The notes under the pieces are model-generated. The model searched no databases, was not told the DNA's origin, and saw only the letters and a program-made list of their open reading frames with translations. From Sinonovacula constricta (taxonomy: Eukaryota > Mollusca > Bivalvia > Cardiida > Solecurtidae), in NCBI GenBank assembly GCA_007844125.1, contig CM017558.1:53025908-53089907 (forward strand): DNA of 64,000 nucleotides, given 5' to 3'. The translations under genes were made by a program, and so were the position numbers. Below are positions 1 to 12,794 of this stretch, one piece after another. Each line of letters opens with the position of its first letter. Position 1 is the stretch's first letter.

Positions 1-1329
1 GTTTCAGTGACTTGGGATGTTTATGAAAAAAAAGTCGACGGTCGTAAAGAGTTGACGGTGGTAATGATTATTTGCATTAACTTTATTGTTTTGTGTTCGC
101 GTCTCGTTAATGTGTTCCACTCTTCCTGTTTAAAGTATCGTTTTACTTTAAGAATAGTAATATACATTTTATGTTTACCCTTACTACAATTTAAGCCCTA
201 TATTGTGCTTATATTATTTGTGTAGTTGCATTTAACCAGAATGCATTTAAAACTATATTTGCCATTTCATTAAATGATTATTTGCAACCAAAATTAAAAG
301 GGAAAAAATGAGTTTTTATAATTTACTAATACTTTATGGAAGTATTGATACAGTTAAAAAGCGACTTTGTTACTGGTTAGCGTAGGTACATGGCATATAG
401 AAGCGCACAATCCGCATGTAATATATTTTAAATCTATTATGTCACTGTCCAGCAAATCAGTGTATTGTTTATGGTACACACACAACGTCCAATAACACAC
501 AACTCGGAGATAAACTGTTGAGCTCAAAACGGGCAAAAAAAGCTATAAAAAATCGCGACTCTTTTCATTTTTAAACTTTAAATCATCACAGTACTTTTAA
601 TGACAATTCACATATTATCTAGGGGTCAGAGTTTATCTCTTTTTTATAAGTCAGTGCCAGGTCAACAAAATTGTATATGCTTAAAAAAAGCTTTAAAAAA
701 AAGAAAAAAGAACAGTCTGTTCAATGCATAAATGTACATGGCGTAAATAAACTCGCGACCGCACTTCAAATTTATTTATATTATTTCGCCACTATCTGCC
801 CCAATTCTGTACTGTTTATTATTGACGTATAGTTATACACAATGAGTGTATTAACACAGGCAAAACTTAAAACTTTACAAGGAAAAGGGAGTTTTAAATG
901 TTTTAATTGGCTTGAAACCCACCAAAACGTGTTTGATTGTTCTAAAAACAACAGCACAGTGAAGGGCAATATATCATTATTATAATTTTACTCGTAAATC
1001 GGGATGATACAGTCGAATCGCATACAACGAATATCCGCCTGACCCGCCAAAACATTCTTAAGATCGTAGAATCTGTAAAATCGTAACGTACCTCTGATGC
1101 AGTGCAATGTATATAAATCGGCTATCAATGTGTTGTACATTATTCATTGTAGATTTGTCGTTAATTTTGTAATCTGGATTGAAAGCAACATCAAAGCAGG
1201 GGATTCGACTGTATTTAAATTCCATTTATCGTGCAAAAAGCTATATACCTTTGGCCATGGATGAGACGAACTCCCCATTATGGACCAAGAAATCCTTCCC
1301 CGAGGTCGTGCTGACGAGAGACGTTGCAC
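1..1329. other. AT-rich non-coding stretch
   Basis: I see no gene, tandem repeat or recognisable element here. The short open frames have no codon bias, family resemblance or splice context. It lies 3' of the unknown minus-strand gene, so it may hold that gene's 3' untranslated region, but I could not place a convincing polyadenylation signal close to the stop codon. Confidence 0.5.
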
Positions 1330-1432
1330 ATTCTGATATCAGGAGCATCTCAAGAACTTGTGCCTAGAGAATCGAACCCGGCACATGCAGTAACCTCCAT
1401 CCGAGCCAACATGCCGTCCAGCCCGCGACATT
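1330..1432 (-). repeat. tRNA-derived SINE head (minus strand)
   Basis: Read on the minus strand, this stretch has a pol III B-box-like motif (GGTTCGATTC, plus-strand 1369-1379) preceded by an A-box-like TGGCTCGGATGG at roughly tRNA spacing. It does not fold convincingly into a full tRNA and continues into unrelated sequence, so I call it a SINE head rather than a tRNA gene. It sits just downstream of the stop codon of the unknown gene. Confidence 0.45.
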
Positions 1433-1452
1433 CGATAAACTGTTCGTTAAAT

Positions 1453-2250
1453 TCACCAGTCGTCGCGTTTGATTTTGTCGTTCAGTGATTTCAAGAATGG
1501 AATCTTTCCATACATAAGTAGATCAGCACACGTCTGTGCGTCACAATGGCATAGATCGGGAAAGTTCAATCGTTTGACTATTCTGTCCCGAAATGCTGCA
1601 AGGATTGGGTTTTCAACAGGTTCTCTATAAAATGCACTGTCAACTCCGAAGCCATCGTCATCGTACGGAGAAAGTACATAGTCTGATATGTCAAACAGGC
1701 TCCCTGCTGACAGTTCTCTGTTCAAAGTTTCCTGGCTTTGTCCCTTTGCAAGGTCGGCTTGTGTCCAAACAGTTCGTTGTTGACCGGATCTCCTCTGGCT
1801 TCCAAAAGAGCACACAGACCCGAAAGACTTCTGTGACTTGTATTGAGCAAGGTCTCCGAGCGACCGGAAGCCACTGAGACCGGATGCTGTCGACAATCTG
1901 CCAGGAATTAAAAGTTCTGACGATTTGACCGCTCGGAGACTTGATATATCCGCATGCGTCTCATGACACTCAGCGTTCACCATTACAGAGCAATCAGTAT
2001 CTCTATCAACGACTTCATTCGGAGATGTGACGTGAATTGTGACGTCATCTCGCGCTTTTAAAGGCTTCACAACGTGAACATCTTCAGTTTCTTCTATCGA
2101 AACATGGTTTTCGTCTCTTTTGTTACCATCTTGGTGTTTTGCTTGCCTTTTTCTCAACCTGGACAGAAGGTTGATTACCGGGAACTTGTGTCGGTTGTTG
2201 GATTTGGACCTATGTGTCAGGCGCGACAGTTGCTTCCGAATTTTATCCAT
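1453..2250 (-). CDS. uncharacterised 265-residue protein, single large coding exon
   Basis: I do not recognise this protein. The start is the ATG at 2250. An upstream in-frame ATG would lie across a good splice acceptor (TTTTTTGTTACAG, exon beginning at 2271), so the first exon or exons are probably non-coding and further upstream. The N-terminal ~50 residues are strongly basic (Lys/Arg-rich, RLRKRQAKH). Then comes a polar, probably disordered middle, a Ser/Gly/Gln-rich stretch near residues 130-165, an acidic patch (SPYDDDGFGVDS), and a more hydrophobic C-terminal ~55 residues with a CHCDAQTC cysteine cluster and a final KIKRDDW. No signal peptide or membrane segment is visible. The mixed composition, lack of repeats and clean acceptor favour a real, perhaps mollusc-restricted gene. 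The main doubt is that no homologous family comes to mind. Confidence 0.6.
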   Translation of the reverse strand: MDKIRKQLSRLTHRSKSNNRHKFPVINLLSRLRKRQAKHQDGNKRDENHVSIEETEDVHVVKPLKARDDVTIHVTSPNEVVDRDTDCSVMVNAECHETHADISSLRAVKSSELLIPGRLSTASGLSGFRSLGDLAQYKSQKSFGSVCSFGSQRRSGQQRTVWTQADLAKGQSQETLNRELSAGSLFDISDYVLSPYDDDGFGVDSAFYREPVENPILAAFRDRIVKRLNFPDLCHCDAQTCADLLMYGKIPFLKSLNDKIKRDDW

Positions 2251-2271
2251 AGTTTGCGGTTGTGGACAGAA
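2251..2271 (-). other. 5' UTR part of the unknown gene and splice acceptor
   Basis: The minus strand reads a T-rich tract then TTACAG, followed by 21 bases before the ATG. This looks like an intron-exon boundary at 2271/2272. A good donor motif on the same strand (GAG then GTAGGT, exon edge near 2787) could belong to an upstream non-coding exon, but nothing else ties it to this gene. Confidence 0.4.
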
Positions 2272-2287
2272 CTGTAACAAAAAATAT

Positions 2288-3870
2288 TCATATTAACAAA
2301 TATTATTTTCACTGGTCTTTTTTTAAAGCTGTCATAGTTTTGTAATCTTTTACGTTCTATTTCGGCGCGACGTTTTTGTTACAGTCATTTCTGTATGTAA
2401 CTTTGAACAAGTAAAGATATGTTAGTAACCTGTGCCTTAGAAGAAGTAAGTATTGTCCTTGTACTCAATTCGGGACGGGCGTGGCGGGGCATGGCAGGGC
2501 CCTGGGATTATAAAGTACCGACCAAAAACGTTCTGCATTATTTAGTTGTATACCACAAATACTCGTAACAGGCGTTTCTTTCAAGGAAATAACTACTAAA
2601 CCCCATTAAATATAAGTGTAACATAAAAACTCGTATAAGCATGCATTTATTTTAAATATATCACTACCAACTTAAACAATCTAACTTCTTTCAATCTGCA
2701 TTTATATGAAAGAAATCAATTAAAAACTTAAATAATATGACCTTTCTCTTTGAACATGCGTTTATTTGAAATAAATCACTACCTACCTCGTAATAATCAC
2801 CTTATCCAAAAATACAAGTTTATCTATAATACCACTGGCTGACTGACACTGAGTGGATCGTCTCTTATATACAATACAAATAAAACTATTGTTGCTGTTG
2901 TTGAACAATACTAGAGAACACGGACCTGAAAGCGGACATTCACACTTGTCTACGATAGGAAAATATCGTCATGTGTAGGAATTGTAAGTAAACGACACTT
3001 GTTTGTAAATCATACTTAACGAAACAGAACAAAACAAACACTATTCATGATCGCCGGAAATTTAACCAAACTCATCCTTTTTTTGTGTGAATTATAACCT
3101 TTACAAATTGTATAGCAACGAATTTGACTAAATACAGCGAGAAGTGGCTGATCTGGATCTACACTTTTTACCTCACCCAGATAAATTTGTGCGAAGCAAG
3201 CTTATGGTTATAACATGCGAGGGTTGTTCCGTAAGTTTGCTTATTAAACTATCCCAAGAACAACGAAAGCCGAATAATGCCAATTTTAATTAATATAAAA
3301 AGTAAAAATATATTCTCGATATAACGAAAACTACGTTATAACGAAGTAAGGAAAATATTGTTTCTCTCCTTGGCACTATTCGACTTATCGTGACAGACCG
3401 ATCTATTTTTTATTTGCCATATTGTTAAACATAGACTTGTCCTTGGATAAACTTGTATTAATTAGGTCATGTGCTTATAATGTGTTTCCGAACAATAGAT
3501 GTAAACTTATCACAGCGAGACAGAGCAGAAAGCTGAAAATATTTACTTTATCTTTGTCTTAACCTGCCATAGTTTGTCCAAAAATGGGCAAATAAGAAAA
3601 AAAAATATTAAGAGATATTTAGTTAAGTTAAACTTAACAACAAATGATATTAACAGCTTAGCATTTCTAGTGACTGCATACGGATATTTGTATATAAGTT
3701 GCTTTGATGTCTCCTCGCAATCGTCGATAAGTCATCTCAGGAATTTTTACAAATGATCTTTAATAATGGTAAAAAAAAAAATGAAATATAAATTAAAAGA
3801 TTTTTTATTAATAGTAACAAGAACATCCAAGCACACTTTATTGGATGTCTACATCCCCAACCAGTACAGC
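2288..3870. other. non-coding stretch upstream of the unknown gene
   Basis: No coding sequence is visible. It probably holds the first intron and promoter of the minus-strand gene at 1453-2271. Around 3148-3200 it carries a motif (CTGATCTGGATCTACAC and following bases) that recurs near 28505 and 59408, so part of it is dispersed repeat. Confidence 0.4.
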
Positions 3871-6800
3871 TCGACTTGACCAGGCATGGACAAATAATGA
3901 AGATCCAGACTAGCGCCGAGTGGGAACTGTCAGAGATCAACTTGATCAGGCATGGACAAATAATGAAGATCCAGACTAGCGCCAAGTGAGAACTGTCAGA
4001 GATCAACTTAATCAGGCATGAACAAATAATGAAGATCCAGACTAGCGCCAAGTGGGAACTGTCAAGGCTCGACTTGATTAGGCATGGACAAGTAATGAAG
4101 ATCCAGACTAGCGCCGAGTGGGAACTGTCAGAGATCGACTTGATCAGGCATGGACAAAAAATGAAGATCCAGACTAGCGCCGAGTGGGAACTGTCAGAGA
4201 TCGACTTGATCAGGCATGGACAAATAATTAAGATCCAGACTAGCGCCAAGTGGGAACTGTCAAGGCTCGACTTGATCAGGCATGGACAAATAATAACGTT
4301 CCAGACTAGCGCCAATTGGGAACTGTCAGAGATCGACTTGATCAGGCATGGACAAATAATGAAGATCCAGACCAGAACCAAGTGAGAACTGTCAGAGATC
4401 GACTTGATCAGACATTGACAAATAATGAAGATCCAGACTAGCGCCAAGTGAGAACTGTCAGAGATCAACTTAATCAGGCATGGACAAATAATGAAGTTCC
4501 AGACTAGCGCCAAGTGGGAACTGTCAGAGATCGACTTGATCAGGCATGGACAAATAATAACGTTCCAGACTAGCGCCGAGTGGGAACTGTCAGAGATCGA
4601 CTTGATCAGGCATGGACAAATAATGAAGATCCAGACTAGCGCCGAGTGGGAACTGTCAGAGATCGACTTGATCAGGCATAGACAAATAATGAAGATCCAG
4701 ACTAGCGCCAAGTGGGAACTGTCAAGGCTCGACTTGATCAGGCATGGACAAATAATGAAGATCCAGACTAGCGCCGAGTGGGAACTGTCAGAGATCGACT
4801 TGATCAGGCATGGACAAATAATGAAGATCCAGACTAGCGCCGAGTTGAAACTGTCAGAGATCGACTTGATCAGGCATAGACAAATAATGAAGATCCAGAC
4901 TAGCGCCGAGTTGAAACTGTCAGAGATCGACTTGATCAGGCATAGACAAATAATGAAGATCCAGACTAGCGCCAAGTGGGAACTGTCAGAGATCGACTTG
5001 ATCAGGCATGGACAAGTAATGAAGATCCAGACTAGCGCCAAGTGGGAACTGTCAAGGCTCGACTTGATCAGGCATGGACAAATAATAAAGTTCCAGACTA
5101 GCGCCGAGTGGGAACTGTCAGAGATCGACTTGATCAGGCATGGACAAATAATGAAGATCCAGACTAGCGCCGAGTTGAAACTGTCAGAGATCGACTTGAT
5201 CAGGCATAGACAAATAATGAAGATCCAGACTAGCGCCAAGTGGGAACTGTCAGAGATCGACTTGATCAGGCATGGACAAGTAATGAAGATCCAGACTAGC
5301 GCCGAGTGGGAACTGTCAAGGCTCGACTTGATCAGGCATGGACAAGTAATGAAGATCCAGACTAGCGCCGAGTGGGAACTGTTAAGGCTCGACTTGATCA
5401 GGCATGGACAAGTAATGAAGATCCAGACTAGCGCCGAGTGGGAACTGTCAAGGCTCGACTTGACCAGGCATGGACAAGTAATGAAGATCCAGACTAGCGC
5501 CGAGTTGGAACTGTCAGAGATCGACTTGATCAGGCATGGACAAGTAATGAAGATCCAGACTAGCGCCGAGTGGGAACTGTCAGAGATCGACTTGATCAGG
5601 CATGGACAAGTAATGAAGATCCAGACTAGCGCCGAGTGGGAACTGTCAGAGATCGACTTGATCAGGCATGGACAAGTAATGAAGATCCAGACTAGCGCCA
5701 AGTGGGAACTGTCAGAGATCGACTTGATCAGGCATGGACAAATAATGAAGATCCAGACTAGCGCCGAGTGGGAACTGTCAGAGATCAACTTGATCAGGCA
5801 TGGACAAGTAATGAAGATCCAGACTAGAGCCGAGTGGGAACTGTCAGAGATCGACTTGATCAGGCATGGACAAGTAATGAAGATCCAGACTAGCGCCGAG
5901 TGGGAACTGTCAGAGATCGACTTGATCAGGCATGGACAAATAATGAAGATCCAGACTAGCGCCAAGTGGGAACTGTCAGAGATCGACTTGATCAGACATT
6001 GACAAATAATGAAGTTCCAGACTAGCGCCAAGTGGGAACTGTCAGAGATCGACTTGATCAGGCATGGACAAATAATGAAGATCCAGACTAGCGCCAAGTG
6101 GGAACTGTCAGAGATCGACTTGATCAGGCATTGACAAATAATGAAAATCCAGACTAGCGCCAAGTGGGAACTGTCAGAGATCGACTTGATCAGGCATCGA
6201 CAAATAATGATGATCCAGACTAGCGCCAAGTGGGAACTGTCAGAGATCGACTTGATCAGGCATGGACAAATAATGAAGATCCAGACTAGCGCCAAGTGGG
6301 AACTGTCAGAGATCGACTTGATCAGGCATGGACAAATAATGAAGATCCAGACTAGCGCCAAGTGGGAACTGTCAGAGATCGACTTGATCAGGCATGGACA
6401 AATAATTAGATCCAGACTAGCGCCTAGTGGGAACTGTCAGAGATCGACTTGATCAGGCATGGACAAATAATTAGATCCAGACTAGCGCCAAGTGGGAACT
6501 GTCAGAGATCGACTTGATCAGGCATGGACAAATAATGAAGATCCAGACCAGAACCAAGTGGAAACTGTCAGAGATCGACTTGATCAGGCATGGACAAATA
6601 ATGAAGATCCAGACTAGCGCCAAGTGGGAACTGTCAGAGATCGACTTGATCAGGCATGGACAAATAATGAAGATCCAGACCAGAACCAAGTGGGAACTGT
6701 CAGAGATCAACTTGATCAGGCATGGACAAATAATGAAGATCCAGACTAGCGCCAAGTGGGAACTGTCAGAGATCGACTTGATCAGGCATGGACAAATAAT

Positions 6801-7014
6801 GAAGATCCAGACCAGAACCAAGTGGGAACTGTCAGAGATCAACTTGATCAGGCATTGACAAATAATGAAGATCCAGACTAGCGCCAAGTGGGAACTGTCA
6901 GAGATCGACTTGATCAGGCATGGACAAATAATGAAGATCCAGACCAGAACCAAGTGGGAACTGTCAGAGATCAACTTGATCAGGCATTGACAAATAATGA
7001 AGATCCAGACTAGC
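3871..7014. repeat. 66 bp minisatellite, about 47 copies
   Basis: The unit is about 66 bp. GAAGATCCAGAC recurs at 4097 and 4163, and at the same spacing through most of the array. Units differ by a few substitutions, including two alternative blocks (TCAGAGATCGAC versus TCAAGGCTCGAC) and AGCGCC versus AGAACC. In the last 450 bp the AGCGCC and AGAACC types alternate, giving a 132 bp dimer (GAACC at 6551, 6683, 6815, 6947). Because 66 is a multiple of three and most units lack stops, both strands carry long open frames, the longest 874 codons on the minus strand; I do not annotate these as proteins. Two units near 6405 and 6470 carry a small deletion that breaks the frame. Confidence 0.95.
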
Positions 7015-9859
7015 TTTGACTTGAATCTGTCTCATCAGGATATACTCAGTAATTAGGATATATCCCTCGGTCTCAACTCAGCTACCATTGTACGCAGTTG
7101 TTAGAAGTAGGTGTTAAGTATGTGTAATTCGTAAATATAAAACACGCTAGATAAAAGAATTTATTTCGGATTCAATTAATACTAATGCATTTTAAACTAT
7201 ACGTAGTTGTTAATATTCAAATAATAACAGTTACACTACCCATGTAGCGGATGAAATCTGCTGTTTCCGGTTTGATTAAAGTTCATTTCCGGTCGGAAAG
7301 ATATTGTTAAGTTGCAATGAAGGCGGGATGTTTGGAGTGGCATATGATGAATCATGACACTTCTCTGTACTTATAGTTACCATCATTATGTTGGTTTTTA
7401 AATGCAAGTAGTTTAAGCTTGTAGGCCTACTCTTTTAAGAGCTTGCGATGCATTTAAACCAATTCTTCTTACAATTGTTGTCTTACAATCACTTTCTTGT
7501 ATGGAATATGAAATATGATGTTCGTTATTTTTGTCTTTATTATTTCACCAAAACTTGTCTTCCTCAATACACAGTAATTACCTTTCGTAGTTCATCGTGT
7601 CATCAGTCTTTTTTCGTAACAGTTCGCCAATGTTCACGAAAACCTACGACTATTAGGAAGACATACGTAAACAGCAGATCGTAAATGCTTGGTTATTTTA
7701 CTTTTGAATTCCGATGTGACGCGAAGTACATTCCTTGTGGTTAATTTCTGGCAATACTGCAATCGTCCCCATGTGATACTAATGGTAGATAACGACCTTT
7801 GTGACAGTTACATTCTGTTTATCATCACGGCTGACCATACACAACATGTTGCCTTACTAGTGTCTCGGGAGAAGTTGTTGCTTTCAACACTAGTAATGGC
7901 AGTCCTTAGCGACACGTAGTGCAGTAACAGTTATGTTAAGTATAATAAGTCGTTCGTTTTATTAGTCACTTGTATGTCGTAGTGAAGATAGGGTTTGTAG
8001 GTGTATTTTTTTTCACCGTGTTTTCTTGTGTTTTTGTTGCCATTTCTTTCCTTATTTGTTTCTGTGTTAATGTTATATCTACCTGTTTTTGTTTCTTTGC
8101 TGTAATTTAAATAAAAAAATAGAATATGGTTTGTTTCTATGGAAAGTAGAATGTAATCATTACAGTTGGTAACGTGTAAAATTACCTTACCCCTGTTCTG
8201 AGGACTCTGCATAATGGCTGCATAAACTTACAGTTTATATCACATTTCCTCACTTGGTAGACAGCACTAACCGTGAAATATATCGGTGTTTTAAATGCCT
8301 TTTATTTCCAAATATACATAAAAAAGAATGGTGATGATTTCAGCTACAATAGATATCGACGGCAAAGCTGATTACCCGCATTTGTTGTGTGATGCTTCTA
8401 CAAATATAGTAGACTGTAGGATCTATTTAAATACAGGTATCTCATTTTATTTAATTAATATAGTTTAAACTTAACAAGCTATTCTGTTGTTTATCCACGG
8501 TTTTAATACCTAAACTGTCAAGGAAATAACAAATGCGGAAGTTTCCCAACAGTGTGTTAACTGCATTTTATACGTCAGGAGGAAGTGTATATACTGGATT
8601 GAGAAGAGCTGAAACTTATGTTAGAATTTGGGGCTCAACCCGTCTGTCATATTGATACCGGCCCATTATCTCTCTGTACTACCTTTGCATTTGCATTATC
8701 TTTGGCCCTTTCCGTACACGTTCGGAAAAAATAGCTGAGTTGATTCGAATGTTACCTTTGAAGCAATAAGATACGTTTAAACAAAACTAAGCTAACGCGG
8801 AAGCTGTGATAGCGAGATTTTAATCTCATTATTTTGACCGCCATAATTCTTTACCTGCTAAGACATAGTTTATTTATGAGTCTAAAGCAACTAGAGAAAA
8901 CCCATGTCAGCCAACGGTTAAAGTAAAATTCGATCATATAAAACGTAAATTATTGTTGATGTAGCGAAACACTGGTTGTCGCATACAGGTACACGAAACA
9001 GTTGATTACACGCGCTTTCATGGTAGTGAAAAGGAGGTCTTTCTGGTGTGTCTTCCGTTCTACCCGGATATTTATCGGTGGTTTTCTTCCGCCTATTGTA
9101 AATGTGTAATAACAGTAACCTAAGTGTTACGGTGCGCACTATATATGTATACATTTATAAACATAAAAATTGATAGGAATACGTATATGTTGCTTTAATT
9201 ATTGTCTAGGGCGTGTTTTGTCAATTCAATTCAAATTTGCGTCTACAACTATAGGGCTTACCAAAGGGCATATATCATTTTTGCATATATGAATAGTAAA
9301 ACTAATTAGTTTCATAGTGCTGACAGGTAAACAGTTAGGTTTATTTGATAATTGTATTTGATAATTTTGATAATGTCGATGTGCGAAAATGTACCAAATA
9401 ATGCAGTAACATATACGTAAAAAAGAAAACGAACCTTGGTTATTTGCAAATAAAGACCGCTCTTCGTAAAATTTGACTTGTTTAATTCTGATTAACGGAA
9501 GCATTCTGACGAAACCGGACGAACTGGTATGCAAGCAGTGTTCAGAATTCATCCGACACTAACATCATTCGAAAAGGCAACCTAATATATGGGGAAGTGG
9601 GAATACAAAACGGAACTTAATGCCGCTTCATAACGTTAACAAAATACATAGTGAATAGAAACGGAAATAAATTTGAGCTAGCGAACGCCAAACGTAGCCA
9701 AAGAAACCATATTCAAAGAAGATAGTGGTTCACAATCAGTATATTAAGCGAACCTTAAAAGAAAACCGAAGGAAGGAAGTTGTGGCTGAGATCAGTCTAA
9801 CCCAAGAATGTGCTACTGAGCAATTCACCATAAAGGAGGGGGAATTTATAGGTTATAGA
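7015..9859. other. non-coding stretch, nothing recognisable
   Basis: I find no gene or repeat I can name. Two TTTCCGG motifs near 7260-7300 resemble ETS-factor sites and could belong to a promoter, but no open frame with coding character follows. The ORFs of 76-108 codons here lack splice context and family resemblance. Confidence 0.4.
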
Positions 9860-9860
9860 T

Positions 9861-9915
9861 AAAACTGGCAAAAAAGTTGATAGGTCAAATATAGAAGAGG
9901 AAATAAACTAAAAGA
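9861..9915 (+). repeat. dispersed repeat, copy 1
   Basis: The segment AAAACTGGCAAAAAAGTTGA and the following TAGGTCAAATATAGAAGAGG recurs with few changes at 12046-12090. It is a direct pair about 2.2 kb apart. The second copy is joined to a tRNA-like head, so both may be pieces of one SINE family. Confidence 0.55.
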
Positions 9916-9959
9916 GAAACTGAAACTGCTCATACTTATGTAAATAATGAAGATTGCAT

Positions 9960-9988
9960 CCCCCCCCCCCCCCCACACACACACACAC
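9960..9988. repeat. poly-C / (CA)n microsatellite
   Basis: A run of about 15 C followed by about seven CA units. Such runs are length-variable. Confidence 0.9.
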
Positions 9989-9999
9989 TTCCTGCTAGA

Positions 10000-11940
10000 T
10001 GCTGTCTGATTAAGATCTGCACTAGCAGCTGTTTTAGTCTTTACAGATACCCTCTTGTTACCACAGTATGAATAATCATCATCAGCTCTACAGCAGAAAC
10101 AATAACAGAGATCTAGAGCTCCGTGGTTAATTTTCTCGAACATCGAGCTACGTTCATAAAGCATGCATGATGAACCTTGGTAAAATGAGATCCTGTTTTT
10201 AACTCTTCATAATCGCTACATAATGCCGTTGATCGACTTGATCAATGGAAACTTGATCAAAGACTTTGTAAATGGAATTTCCTAATCAGCTCTACGGTTC
10301 AGTATTACCTTAATTCCAACTCTATGACCTAAGTGACATTCACGTCACCTAGGCCTTCAAACGCATTCAAACTAGACTACAGTGTACAAGTTGTTTTTTC
10401 AAGAACGGTAATCCACTGGAACTGTCAACCTCCTGAAATAGTTACACTTCCCTTTACATCGTTAACTATGCGTGTCATCCGAGTAGTCATGCCAGCCAAC
10501 AGATATACAGCTAGGCAATTACGCATGTTATTTCATTATTATTTGTTTATTTTTCTGCAGTTATTGCTATTTTCTTTGTGTTGTCATTATTCTCTGCCTT
10601 TCTTTCTTAAACTTCGTCGTCTAACATCTTTTCTAAACACACGAAAGAGGATTGACATTAACGAAAGAGAGGAAAAATAATATACAATTTCTGTATTCTC
10701 ACGCACGACGCCACTCACTTACGCGTCTGACGTCATTAAAAGGCCGCAGTGTTAATGCGTGCTATAAAATATCAACGTCAATTTTCCTATGAAAATGTGA
10801 TTTATAATGGATTGATAAATATGTTGTAGCTTCTTACAGATAAATTTACTTCTTGAATAAACAAAACTATACGTTTACTTACCGCAATGGAATGCAATCC
10901 ACCGACATCATCTCGTTTTTCGTTCATATTAGCATCCATTGTTTTCACTACCCTGTGGTCTAATTAACAGAAGTAACTAAATGCAGACAGACAAAACTGT
11001 CAGAAATCGAAGAATTCACCTTCTTGTTCATTTTACACTTTCTGTGTTTTGTTTGCAATTAATATTGAGTTATTACACAAATATAAATTGTACACATCGC
11101 AAACATGGGATATGTTTAAATACCTCGTGACATTCACAATGTGCTATCGTATGTGCAAACACCTTAATGAGATCACATTTTTGTCATATAGGTTAATATG
11201 TTCCTGGCATGCACCCAACTTTGATTTTCACGAAAACAAAACTTTTAGAAATCACAAATCAATTGTTTTTCTTTCCGCTTGTACTTGCATATATATCTTA
11301 AAATCAAACACAACGACTAACAAAGCACAGCAATCGCTAAATACATGCTCTTGATCATTTCATTTTAATTAATATTTTCTACAAATATCAATATATCCAT
11401 CCTATTTATAGACATGAAACCTATGCCTACTCCATTCCACAGCCCAAGTGCATGTTTTGCTCACTGACCTCCTGAATGCAATACACTGACAAAAACAGTC
11501 CATCTGTCAGTACAAACCTTTCGCATTTATTCTGTTTTTGGAGGAAGATCTCTCCTTCTGTATGCAGTACGCTATGATTGTTTACAAATGTCACCGCCAA
11601 GCGCTAACGTGTCCAGGGGCGTATTGGTGGCCAGGTAGGGAAAGGAAGTGTAGTGTAAGTGTAGTTGTGACTGTCAGATTTAAGCCTACTTTATAATACA
11701 CCACCAACAAAAAATTCTATCCGTAAATCAATAACAAAAAATAAATTAAAACAACAAATCAATTTCCACTTTACGTTTACAGATTTTAATACAATTATTT
11801 AATAAGATGGTTCAATTGTTTATTGTTATCAAATCAACAGTAGACAAGTCCACATGCAAACACTGGTGTCGTTGACATTTTTCCCGTGAGAAAAAGTTTT
11901 TTTTAGTTTTAAATTATCCAAAGATATTCACCATTCACCT
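10000..11940. other. non-coding stretch
   Basis: No gene is supported. A perfect CRE-like palindrome TGACGTCA lies at 10728-10735, close to an ACGCGTCTGACG stretch richer in CpG than its surroundings, but no open frame or splice donor nearby makes a convincing promoter. Confidence 0.35.
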
Positions 11941-11942
11941 GG

Positions 11943-12100
11943 GCGACTGTGGTCAAATTGTTCGAGTCAGTCTCGCATTGCTTGGGTTCGAGTCCTATGC
12001 TAATGCACAGAGATTCTTATCATCTGAACTGCGATACACAGAAAAAAACTGGCAATAAAGTTGATAGGACAAAGATAGAAGAGGAAATAAATATTTTCTT
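11943..12100 (+). repeat. tRNA-derived SINE fragment
   Basis: A B-box-like GGGTTCGAGTCC at 11984-11995 follows a tRNA-like head beginning GGGCGACTGTGGTC. Downstream is the repeat shared with 9861. The combination of a pol III promoter-like head and a dispersed body is typical of a SINE. Confidence 0.5.
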
Positions 12101-12529
12101 GGGGTTTTCTATCTCAATAGTAGCTAGAGATAAGTGCTAAGATCCCCATAGTTACAAAGCTCTATAAATTTTAATACAAAAATAAAATATGCCCGACAAG
12201 AACGCGCCCCTTTCTAGATCGAAGATCCGCCCTTGCAAGGTAAGTTATTTGGTCTAGGTTAGTAAAGCTAAGCGGAACGAACGTCAATTATTCATTAATC
12301 TCCCTCGCCCCGTCGGCACTTCTTAACGCTGACTTAGACTCCTTCTTGGGCAAAAGAAGCGAATTACATAAAATATTTATGTCAGTCTGACTGAGCCTGG
12401 ACACTGACGTTATGAATTCATCAAGACGTTTTTATTTAAAGCGAGGTAATTAAATAGTGGGTCTAAGAAGAGAAGTATCTGGGATGTTCTTAACAAGACG
12501 TAATGGAATAGTTTCTTACCTAATGAGTT

Positions 12530-12723
12530 TGGTGGTGGTGGTGGTGGTGGTTGTTGTTGTTGTTGTGGTGGTGGTGATTATAGTGCAGGTTGTGATGGTT
12601 GTGGTAATGATATAAATTGTGTGATGATGGTAGTCGTGTAGGTGGTGCCTGTAGTACTGGGGATGATGATTGTTGTGGTTGTGTTGTTGATGATGATGCT
12701 GTTGTTATTGTTGTTGTTGTTGT

Positions 12724-12765
<42 letters not shown>

Positions 12766-12792
12766 CGATGATGACGATGATGATGATGATTG
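12530..12792. repeat. compound trinucleotide microsatellite
   Basis: Blocks of GGT, TTG/GTT and then a long GAT run (about 12720-12790), with a few GAC interruptions. The poly-Asp, poly-Ser and poly-Ile frames read here come from the repeat and are not genes. Confidence 0.95.
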
Positions 12793-12794
12793 TG

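Noticed and set aside
1330..1432. tRNA gene
   Set aside because: A- and B-box-like motifs are present, but acceptor-stem halves do not pair and the sequence continues as repeat. The B-box motifs at 11984, 21601, 28616, 32480 and 57236 were judged SINE heads for similar reasons.
3737..6361. 874-codon minus-strand frame with repeated ALVWIFIICPCL units, as a membrane protein
   Set aside because: It lies in a 66 bp tandem array that is open on the opposite strand as well; period divisible by three and copy homogeneity explain it. No start context, splice structure or non-repeat domain supports a gene.
10728..10735. CRE palindrome as evidence of a promoter
   Set aside because: A perfect TGACGTCA occurs, but no gene start is near. 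An eight-base motif alone is weak evidence.
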